This document shows positions 46,340 to 64,000 of a stretch of 64,000 bases of DNA, piece by piece. A program made the position numbers and the translations under genes. Origin of the DNA: Hirudinaria manillensis. Its lineage: Eukaryota; Annelida; Clitellata; Hirudinida; Hirudinidae. The notes below the pieces were generated by a model. That model saw nothing but the letters and a program-made list of their open reading frames with translations. It searched no databases and was not told the DNA's origin. The stretch's first letter is position 1. The number at the start of each line of letters is the position of its first letter. Location: positions 1,838,501 through 1,902,500 of the forward strand of contig CM067534.1 of the NCBI GenBank assembly GCA_034509925.1. The letters run 5' to 3'.

Positions 46340-48413
46340 TTAAAAGTGATTAAATTTCTCGTTTGCAGAAATCCATCCAGCAAGACTTGTCTGCTTTAAA
46401 ATTGTCCAAACTTTCTGATATTCTGAAGAAGCCATTTTATGGTCAAAGTATGTCTTCAATGTCTGATCATTCCTAGAGGAATAAAAATTTTTTAATCAAC
46501 TGCCTCTTACAAATCAAATGAAATACCTACAGAGATGAATTAGGACAAACTTCCAGATAAAGATTTTTCAAATGTTGGAATTTCTTAAAGAGGTTAGCCT
46601 TGGAAATGAAGCTATAATTAGAAAAAAACCCATTATCAATACTACAAACCTTATCATCAACGTCATATTGCTTATTTTCAATCGAGAATTTATTTCAACC
46701 AACCACGATTTGTTTGAGTTCTTGCACTTTTTTGTTAAACCGAGCAGGCGACCCCTGGTAATGACTTCGTTATTGTCAGATTTTTCAGATGCAAACCAAC
46801 AAATTGCTGCAATGCAATAGTAGTACTTGATTAAAATAAAATGTAGGATCTTCTGCATAATATTGCAATAACACTTTAAATTGTACAAGCAGAATAATGG
46901 GATAAAAGATGTGATTATATATTTAATACTATAATCCTTACAAGATGCACAAGGACTCTGCTTGAGATTTTGTTTTCGACGACCTTCAAATAGATTCTCC
47001 AAAATATGAAAGAGCTGAGGCTCGTGAGGTTCAAAGCAATCAGATAACCCTGATAAATTTGAAATCTTTTTCTGTGTAGCACGATAGAAGGCTTTCTTAC
47101 AAAATACTTCACTAAAAAGAGTAAGAAATAAAAAAGTGAATATGTGGAAACCATCATTCAATACAGAGTTGAAACTAATTTGTATGAATTGTCCAAAAAC
47201 AATTTCAGCCAAAATCAGATCAAGAATAAAGTGCAGTTAAGGTGTATATTATTAAGTTGATAATTAGAAACAAAAGCATGGAATATGATGTAAATGTATG
47301 AATTACCTTGCTATAGTAATTGATTCCAAATAAATGGGAGCTTTTAGAAAATGCATTACAAGAGCACCTTGAATGCCAAGAACATTCCATCTGCAGATTT
47401 TGTCACTGCAGGAAAGAGAAAGAGTTCTATCCCCTCTTCCAGGTTTTGTCCTCAAAACTCCCAAAACATGGTAGTCTATACCATCCAGCAATGGATCCTC
47501 AGCAGAAACACATTTGGCACCAGTCCTATGAATATCTACAGCTTTAGCTTCATCCAGATCAGCATTGGCTATACAAATGTCTGATTCTGATTTTTGACTC
47601 ACAATCCCACTGGCTACCAGATAATTTTCTGGGGAGTCCATTGATTGTTCTGAATTACTATTTATTTCTACTGCTTCTCCACGGCCATTCTTCAGCAATT
47701 TCCTCGAACCACCCGAACTGTCTGTATTGGACCGTTTGTTTATCATTGAATGTGAATTGACAGAAGTTCCAATATTCTCTGAAAAGTCACCATTCTTCTC
47801 AATATGTTTTTCAATTATAGATGCATCTCCACCTAGCTAAACAGAGAAACAAATAAGTGATGGTCAAAGATATAAACTATTATTTTAAAATCAATAAAAT
47901 AATGACTAACATGGCACATGAGTAGTGAAGAAATGAAAACTTATTCCAGTCTTCATTTGACACTTTCCAGAAACAAGATCAAACACAGAAGAGGTACCAG
48001 ATATGGATTTTTCTATTTGTTCATATAAAAAGCTGGTAATTTTGAGCAGACATTAATGTGATTGCAGCAAATACGAACATGTCAGTATCATTAATGGATT
48101 ACCAGAGAAAAGACCTTCTTGCAACAATTTCCGCATGGCTGTCGTTAACTACCAAACCTCGTGGACACATAAGACTTTTACCAATACACTTTGTCCCAGT
48201 TCCCATTGAAACCACTTGGTAAACTGTATCATATCATTAACAAATTAATCCAACAATTCAGAGAATAATGTAAATGACATCACCTGAATCACGAAGCATC
48301 ACTATAGCACTGAGAACAGTCCATTCTAAATCAATGTTCGCTTTCCCACTTTTAGCTAAAACTTTCTCATAGTGATTTAAGGAAATATTCTGGATTTTGT
48401 GGACATCGATCAT
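46340..48413 (-). CDS. ADAT1: tRNA-specific adenosine deaminase 1
   Basis: Eight exons, minus: 48284-48413, 48115-48223, 47911-48032, 47307-47832, 46942-47111, 46700-46806, 46531-46598, 46340-46472 (454 aa). ADAT1 deaminates A37 to inosine in tRNA-Ala. The zinc and proton-shuttle motifs are all present: [11 protein letters not shown] (His and catalytic Glu), HVPCGDASII (first Cys, split between exons 3 and 4) and [18 protein letters not shown] (second Cys). Other family blocks include [35 protein letters not shown], and a C-terminus with SSEYQKVW and SLAGWI that aligns with the human end. The start is placed at 48413; an in-frame ATG at 48443 is the alternative. Length is slightly below human (about 500 aa), mainly in the variable insert. 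It is divergent from WDR70 across a 551-bp spacer. Confidence 0.9.
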
Positions 48414-48964
48414 TTCCTTACTCCTATCCACACAAAACGTCAAATGAAAACAGAAACGAACAGAACCAGTAGTAGCAAAACAGAAATAACATTAAAAGCA
48501 TCTCAAAGCGTCAATTTCAATGTAATGCCCAACTACAATTGCACATCATTTTAATTTTACATTATACTTTCTATATTAAGTTATATTTATTAATATTAAT
48601 TTCTTAAATGTTTCATAAATAATTTGCAACTTCAGACTATTAAACCAAATTCAAATTGTAAATTAATTAAATAATTTTATACATTAATTAAATATTCAAA
48701 AAGAATCAAGAATTAATAAGATCTAAATTAAATTATTGAATCATATAATGTTGCATTATAAAACTAATAATTATTATTAATTAATAAAAGTACAAAAATA
48801 ATTTACATGTAATTTAATTAATATTTGTGTGATATTTATAATCTTTTATTTATGTTTTGCGATACTCGGTTAGCGGTGTGGCGAGCAATCGCTTTGCCGA
48901 ATCTACTGTTTCACTCTAAAACATTATAGATTTTTATTAGAATTTTAAAACTTTACTAAACCAA
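48414..48964. promoter_or_regulatory. Shared ADAT1/WDR70 divergent promoter region
   Basis: The spacer of 551 bases lies between the two start codons, which point away from each other. It is very AT-rich except for a short GC-rich, CpG-containing block at about 48863-48901 (CGGTTAGCGGTGTGGCGAGC), close to the WDR70 start. No TATA box is obvious at either end. A bidirectional promoter is inferred from the arrangement. Confidence 0.5.
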
Positions 48965-50680
48965 ATGGATTACAAACCAAAAAATTCCGATAAAAAAGCT
49001 CGTCATTTTGACCTCGAAGAAATGCTGAAGATAGCAAAAGAAAACAACAAGAACGCAAATGCGGTTGATCACGACCAGAAGGAATCGGAATCTGATTCTG
49101 AAGCGAAAAATACTGAAAATTCAGAATTCTTGGATGGGAAATTGGATGAGGAAGATGACTCTGAAGAAGAAGAGGAAGAAGAGGTAAAAAAAATACCCTG
49201 TGGAAATAAAGCTATCATGACGCACGGATCAAAACCTGTGACAGCTCTTGCCATGGATTCATCAGGCGCTCGTCTAGTATCTGGTGGCTATGATTACGTT
49301 GTAAAGCTTTGGGATTTTGCTGGAATGAATTCAAGCCTGCAGTCTTTCAGAAGCGTCACGCCATTTGAAGGACACCCCATCAAAGATTTAAAATTCAGCG
49401 CTAATGGTGAGAGGATTCTGGTTGTTTCTGGATGTGCCCAGGCAAAGGTTTTAGATAGAGATGGCCATGAAGTCATGGAATGCATTAAAGGTGATCAATA
49501 CATCATGGACCAGTCCAATACTAAGGGTCACACTGCTATGCTAAATGCTGGTTGCTGGAATCCAAAATCAAAAGATGACTTCATAACTTGCTCAGATGAT
49601 GGAACTGTGCGCTTGTGGAACATTAACAACGCCAAGAAACACAAAAACATAATCAAGTTGAAATCATCAAATGGCAAGAAGACAGTACCTACTTCCTGTA
49701 CTTTTAATAGAGACGGCAAGCTGATTGCTGCAGTGTGTAGGGATGGCTCGATTCAAATGTGGGATACATCAAAGATGTTTGTCAGTCCTTGTCACAAAAA
49801 CATGTCTGCTCATGGAAATGGAAATGAAATTACTTCCATCTGCTTCAGCTATGACAACAAATCCTTCGTCACCAGGAGCACTGATGACACCCTCAAGCTG
49901 TGGGATATGAGAAATATAAAATTTGCAGTGTTTGAAGCGCCATGTCTCAACAATTTGTTTTCCATGACCGACTGTCTCTTCAGTCCCAACGACCGACTTG
50001 TTGTGACTGCAACATCTGCACTGAAAGATGGAAGCCTCGAGAAAGGCACAGGAGGGAATCTTGTGTTCCTAAACAGACAAACTTGGAAGTTGGAATTGGA
50101 GCTTCCAGTCAGTAATACGAGCCTCATCAGGTGCCTGTGGCATCCCAAACTTGGTCAAATGTTCTGTGGCACTTCAGACGGAGAAGTTGTTGCCTTCCAT
50201 GACAACAATAGTCAAAGAGGAGTTAAATTGAGCATTGGGAAAAGGAAGAGAGTTGCCAAAGCTGATGAGGCAGTCGGTCTCGAACCTCTTATCATAACTC
50301 CTTATGCCCTCCCAATGTTTAGGACTCAGAGGCCAATGACTGCAAAGAAGAGAGAAGAGAAGGAGAGGAAGGATCCCATAAAATCCAACAGACCAGATCT
50401 TCCTGTCAATGGACCTGGTCAGGGAGGAAGAGTGGGGCACCACGGATCCACCCTATCACAATATGTTGTCAAGCAAATTGTTTTGAGGAAGCCTGATGAG
50501 AGGGATAAAGATCCAAGGGCAGCCATTCTCAGGCATGCAAAGGAAGCTGAAGAAAATCCATTCTGGGTTGCCCCTGCCTATGAAAGGACTCAGCCTAAAG
50601 CCATTTTCCAAAGCAACACAAAAGATGACCATGATGAAAGAGAGCTTGAACCTGTATATAAGAAGACCAAAACATCATGA
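48965..50680 (+). CDS. WDR70: WD repeat-containing protein 70
   Basis: A single uninterrupted exon encodes 571 aa. After an acidic N-terminus (DEEDDSEEEEEEEVKKIP) come WD repeats from about residue 85: HGSKPVTALAMDSSGARLVS, GYDYVVKLWDFAGM, DDGTVRLWNINN, RDGSIQMWDTSKM, STDDTLKLWDMRN. The C-terminus has the family-specific PLIITPYALPMFRTQRP, NGPGQGGRVGHHGSTLSQY, AAILRHAKEAEENPFWVAPA and AYERTQPKAIF blocks. WDR70 (GAD-1 family) is a nuclear DCAF-type protein tied to CUL4-DDB1, H2B ubiquitination and DNA repair. The human protein is about 650 aa. A polyadenylation signal AATAAA lies at 50714-50719. The absence of introns is striking beside neighbours with 5-11 exons. Confidence 0.95.
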   Translation: MDYKPKNSDKKARHFDLEEMLKIAKENNKNANAVDHDQKESESDSEAKNTENSEFLDGKLDEEDDSEEEEEEEVKKIPCGNKAIMTHGSKPVTALAMDSSGARLVSGGYDYVVKLWDFAGMNSSLQSFRSVTPFEGHPIKDLKFSANGERILVVSGCAQAKVLDRDGHEVMECIKGDQYIMDQSNTKGHTAMLNAGCWNPKSKDDFITCSDDGTVRLWNINNAKKHKNIIKLKSSNGKKTVPTSCTFNRDGKLIAAVCRDGSIQMWDTSKMFVSPCHKNMSAHGNGNEITSICFSYDNKSFVTRSTDDTLKLWDMRNIKFAVFEAPCLNNLFSMTDCLFSPNDRLVVTATSALKDGSLEKGTGGNLVFLNRQTWKLELELPVSNTSLIRCLWHPKLGQMFCGTSDGEVVAFHDNNSQRGVKLSIGKRKRVAKADEAVGLEPLIITPYALPMFRTQRPMTAKKREEKERKDPIKSNRPDLPVNGPGQGGRVGHHGSTLSQYVVKQIVLRKPDERDKDPRAAILRHAKEAEENPFWVAPAYERTQPKAIFQSNTKDDHDERELEPVYKKTKTS

Positions 50681-52074
50681 TTTATTTTATAATCTTGTTA
50701 ATAGTTTCTGTCTAATAAACTGTTTTGATAAATTGACTTAGGGTTACCATTATTGACGATTATTGTGAATAAGTGCTTATTGCTGAAAGATTGAAGCACT
50801 AGAATATTGTTATATTATATTAGAGAAGAATCATTTTGGGCTTGATCCTTGTCAGGAAGCTTGATTGGACTGAACCTCTTCTTAGCAGATTTGCTTTCAG
50901 CCATTTGTAAAATAATAATTTCATAAACTCCGGCAGTTTTTTTTATGCTTTATTTGATTAAAAATTGGTTTAATGCAATTTAATTTGCCCTAAAGAAAGA
51001 TGCTCTTGTGGTTTTTTGTCCACCCTCAAATACTATTTTGCTATTCAACCATTGAAATTAGTTTCGGGAAGTTCTGTTTAAAATAAAAGGCATTGCATAA
51101 ACTTGGGTGATATCGAGCTTGTAGTTATTTGCAGCGGTTATATAGTGTACGTGTCCTCATGGTAAATGCAGCAGTTTGATGGTAACCGAAAAATGCGAGG
51201 TGCTATGGCGGATGAGCGCTTTAGCGGGACAAAGTACCTCGAGCAAGGAGGACTGCTAGAGGGAGAAAAGTCTAAAACTGTCACATCATGAGAGCCCTGC
51301 CGGACAGAGCCTAGGGCCAAACAGCTTCTCGATCCACAGGAAACAGCAGGGGCCAATTGAAATTGTTCTTCTAATGTGCGCATATTTGTAATTTGTGACT
51401 CGATTTATAAAGCTTATGAAAATACTTGTTGTTGGATAGAATAAGCAACGATTTCCAAAATATCGGGGATTCAAATAAAAATTAAAGATAACTTTGACAG
51501 TATTCAAATGTTACAAAGATGACATTTTCTTTTTTAATTGTTACGCCTGTCAGTTACAGTCACTCGTAGACATTCTCGTAAAATTTCTTAATCGATTTCA
51601 ATTGATTTTTTATTTTTAAATTAATAAAACACATAAGTGAGTATTACTTTTTACCTTCTAAAGTCAAATGATTAATCAGTGACTATTGGTAAAGTGTAAC
51701 CTTAATGACTTTAATGAAAATTATTATTTGAAAAATATATTAAATAAATTACGAGCAAATAACAAACCACAAAACATTAATAGCTAAAGTTGTTCATTAA
51801 TATACCATTCAGCCAAAAAGGAAAATCCAGAATAATATAAACGAGAAAGGATCATGAAAGCATAAAAAGCAGACGACATAGGCCGGTTTAATTCAGAGGA
51901 TTCCATATCTTCAGAGGAATTGAGTTTGATGCAGTTGGTCGCATTTGCATGGTAATATGTTCGAGGTTATCCTCTCGTATTTTTCCCATCGTGATTATGA
52001 TAATGATGCCCGAAATCACTGCTGGTGTTAGTTGGCACACGTCAAGTTATGACGAGAAATCTCCAATATAAATG
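50681..52074. other. 3' flank of WDR70; weak short ORFs
   Basis: A 29-codon minus frame at 50815-50904 (MAESKSAKKRFSPIKLPDKD and following) has an unusually charged composition and a reasonable start context, but no splice site or known homologue, so it is only noted. 51130-51340 is a GC-richer block, possibly a decayed repeat. A minus frame ending near 51790 (SRLYYSGFSFLAEWYINEQL) may be chance. Confidence 0.25.
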
Positions 52075-52406
52075 CTAATTTGTTAATGACTTTTTGTATC
52101 TGCTGGCCAGACATTCGGTTCGTTCGTACCTGCGCGTGTGTATGCGACAAGAAAAAATAATTGTTAAACAATAATAATATCATTCAAATAATAATTAATA
52201 TATTAATATTAATAAAACTGTAATATTCATATAAATATTAAATGTATTTCATATAGTTTTATTAATATTGATGTTCTATGTTTTATATATTCCACGTACC
52301 AAAGTTGATGGAAGGATTCATGAATTTGGCGATGTCTGTAATTCTCATCCGTCAGGTCTTCTATTTTGAATTTTTGTATTTTTGCATTTTTCAATGCATC
52401 CACAAT
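52075..52406 (-). CDS. Last two exons of an unidentified small gene
   Basis: Exon 52300-52406 follows an acceptor (AAATTATAG) and ends at a strong donor (GTACGT). It reads IVDALKNAKIQKFKIEDLTD and ENYRHRQIHESFHQL in phase 2. Exon 52075-52129 follows CACGCGCAG, completes the codon exactly and reads WYERTECLASRYKKSLTN before TAG. Charged, helix-like composition and matching splice phases make chance unlikely. The family is not recognised. A possible first exon is at 53249-53324 (MEQQQQQEQPIEIDELSTRF, donor GTTAGA, phase 1); the middle exons were not resolved. Confidence 0.55.
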
Positions 52407-53248
52407 CTATAATTTCACATCTCAAACAAACTCGTACGTTTTTTGGAATTATCTGATTAATTGAAATTTGTGAAAAATTTACGAAAGCCGTTAGAAAAAA
52501 TGCTTTGTGCTCAATTGGCATGGAAATAATGTCTTTTTTTTAGTAACAATGAGCATCCTTAATCCTAGTTACCTAATAATAAATCACCCGTAAACTATTA
52601 TTATTATTATAAATTATGAATTATTAAACTGTTATTATTAGGCTTTATTATTAGGTAAATTTTGTGATTTAAATAAGACTTGATCCACTCGAAGGTCGAA
52701 TGTTTGTAATAAAAACTACTTTTATTTTTTTCATTACAGTTTGGACTTTTACCATTACCTAAATCAGTTGGTCGTCATCTTCATCGTCATCATCATCTTA
52801 ACCAACCAAGTTAGCACAAGTTTTTATTTTCACATGGGATCAGTTAAAGACGAGACTTGGATTTAAAAAGACATTTTTTTTTAAAGTTTTTAAAACTTGT
52901 TCGTCTATAAACATCAGATAAACCCAAAGCACTTTAATAGTTATTTTTTATGGCTACGAGAACAAAACGTTCTGATTGAGCCGCACAAATAGGATCTGCT
53001 GATTAATTTTCCTTTTAAACATTTTAATTAAAGAAAAAAGTTGGACACTAAGCAGACTTTATTGAGTCAATTGCTGTTCTTCCTTGGAGACCTCTCCACA
53101 AGAAAAAAAATACAAAGGGGTCCCTAAAAACTGAAATTCTGTTTACGAAATTCGTGTTAGCAACAATTGTTAACTGTAAAATCGAAAGTTAAATCAATTA
53201 TTTATTACTTCGCAAGTCAATTTCATAGGAGGTAGAAGCTTCTCTAAC

Positions 53249-53324
53249 ATTCGAATTCCATTCTGAAACGTGTTGATAATTCATCGATTTCGATAGGTTG
53301 TTCCTGTTGTTGTTGTTGTTCCAT
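53249..53324 (-). CDS. Possible first exon of the unidentified small gene
   Basis: ATG at 53324 opens a frame with five Gln codons and then EQPIEIDELSTRFRMEFE, ending at a GTTAGA donor in phase 1. A frame downstream (around 53040-53140, minus) after ATTTCAG stays open in the matching phase but resembles no family, so the join to the exons at 52075-52406 is a guess. It lies 258 bp downstream of the tetraspanin stop, on the same strand. Confidence 0.4.
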
Positions 53325-53581
53325 CACGACACGACATTTAAGCTACTATGCATTAGTCAAAAACGCAAAGAAAAGTTATTCGCAAGTTGTCCATTTTAGG
53401 ATGCACTGCTCTCTTCACGTACGTTGCTTCCATCGTCGTCATCACTACCGTCATCTCCAACGTCGTCGTCATCATCACTAATGACCTCATCGTCATTTTA
53501 ACCACCATCATCGTCGTCATCATCACTATCTGAATCCATCCGGAAAATCTTCAACTTTTCCAGAGCGACAGAATGTGCCGA

Positions 53582-63158
<9,577 letters not shown>

Positions 63159-63430
63159 CTGATATTTGAAGCAATACCTGTTGTACTGTAATTATTTCTA
63201 ATATATCGCACGTACGATTTATCTATTGCCATGGTGTCTTATATGTGAAGCGTAATGAAAGTATTTTTTAATATAATTTACTAATTATTCAACGATACAA
63301 TAATCGTTAACATTGCAACACAACAATATTCAACAATACCAATAATACAAAGGAAAGGCTTAAAGTGTTTGTTGATTATAAACTATCTTGAATATCTTTA
63401 AAGAATATTTTATTTTCTAATATTTATATT

Positions 63431-63473
<43 letters not shown>

Positions 63474-63638
63474 TAATAATAATAATTGCTTGATTAGGTT
63501 AAGATTTGACTTTCAACTGATTGCAGTTGAATTGAAAACAAGTTCGTCAGCGAATATTGTTTCCCGTTTGAGCAATAAAACGTCATTTTATGGCGATAAC
63601 ATACAAACTAATGTTCTCTTTGGTACTGCTTTTGATGA

Positions 63639-63672
<34 letters not shown>

Positions 63673-63689
63673 GCTGATGATGATGACGA

Positions 63690-63723
<34 letters not shown>

Positions 63724-64000
63724 GCTGATGATGATGACGATGATGGTGATGGTTAAGATGATGACGATGGTGGTGATGATGACAACGACGATGATGATAT
63801 TGTTGTTGTTGATATTAATATTGTTGATGTTGTTGCTTCGATGCAATCGACTCTGAAGCATCCATCAGACTCCGCCCACCAATTAATCACAATTGTTTGA
63901 TGCCAATTGTTATTATTTGTCCTCTCGGATGAATTTTCTCGTTTCAATTCTTGTTATCTTCACCTATTCCATATCCTTAACCAATGCTATGGTCATCATC
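63159..64000. other. Tetraspanin upstream intron; no exon found
   Basis: No exon encoding the N-terminus and first helix of the tetraspanin could be supported here, so it probably lies beyond 64000. The stretch holds an (AAT)n tract at 63433-63484 and the GAT/GGT minisatellite at 63634-63810. Long frames over the latter are low complexity. Confidence 0.5.
63634..63810. repeat. GAT/GGT triplet minisatellite
   Basis: Runs of GAT alternate with runs of GGT and a GCT step in a unit of about 56 bases that occurs twice almost identically (63640-63695 and 63696-63750), then decays. All frames over it give Asp/Gly, Met/Val or Ile/Thr runs on both strands, so no coding is claimed. Confidence 0.85.

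Noticed and set aside
46568-47212. Minus-strand frame of 214 codons in the ADAT1 region.
   Set aside because: It runs through ADAT1 exons 5 and 6 and the intervening introns; the spliced model aligns with ADAT1 throughout.
51130-51340. GC-richer stretch with a tRNA B-box-like word (TCTCGATCC).
   Set aside because: No cloverleaf, no A box at the right distance and no tail, so neither tRNA nor SINE could be supported.
52030-52110. Minus frame QKVINKLAFILEISRHNL looked faintly like part of SPO11.
   Set aside because: It overlaps the exon at 52075-52129 in another frame, lacks the other SPO11 blocks and has no usable donor.
53249-53324. STRFRMEFE near the candidate start exon recalled the MED31 N-terminus.
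   Set aside because: The nearly invariant MED31 core (FVQCLANPNYL) is absent from all nearby frames.
63490-63947. Frames of 64-92 codons over the GAT/GGT repeat on both strands.
   Set aside because: Pure low-complexity translation of a triplet repeat.

Overview
This is a 64 kb stretch of an AT-rich, intron-rich animal nuclear genome. I infer an animal from the gene set: an EFA6/PSD-type Sec7-PH protein, a tetraspanin, ADAT1, WDR70 and FAM172/Arb2-domain proteins. A (TTAGGG)n-type interstitial telomeric repeat and hAT, Mutator-like, pogo-like and SINE-like debris fit this. An Lsi2-like (ArsB/citrate-transporter clan) gene would suit a siliceous sponge or another early-branching animal, but the species cannot be fixed from this sequence. 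There are no rRNA genes, no tRNA I could support and no CRISPR array.

Layout. 0-4.6 kb: repeats and a possible small secreted-peptide gene (minus). 4.6-5.8 kb: a 3-exon gene for two SAM-like domains plus a coiled coil (minus). 8.3-13.7 kb: a 5-exon Lsi2-like transporter (plus). 14.3-32.5 kb: three consecutive minus-strand genes with an FAM172/Arb2 domain, called copies A, B and C here. 33.1-37.2 kb: a hAT element (perfect 8-bp target duplication) carrying a nested Mutator-like element (perfect 9-bp duplication) with a higher-order tandem array. 38.6-44.1 kb: an 11-exon EFA6/PSD gene (minus). 46.3-48.4 kb: an 8-exon ADAT1 (minus), head-to-head with the intronless WDR70 (48.97-50.68 kb, plus). 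52.1-53.3 kb: fragments of an unidentified small gene (minus). 53.6-63.2 kb: a tetraspanin with six exons visible and its first exon missing (minus).

Exon chains were built by hand from splice sites, reading phase and family similarity. Every chain called as a full gene sums to a multiple of three.

The most unusual content is the Arb2 cluster. FAM172 proteins carry one Arb2 (alpha/beta-hydrolase-like) domain. Here three tandem paralogues have different N-termini: one SAM-like domain plus coiled coil and a hydrophobic stretch (A), two SAM-like domains plus coiled coil (B), or a 300-residue acidic tail (C). Copy A also ends in a transmembrane helix and a His/Asp/Asn-rich tail. A stand-alone SAM-SAM-coiled-coil gene with the same exon phases lies 9 kb away. 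A and C share a nearly identical tract that includes an intron, which suggests recent gene conversion. This looks like a lineage-specific family built by exon shuffling; its function is unknown.
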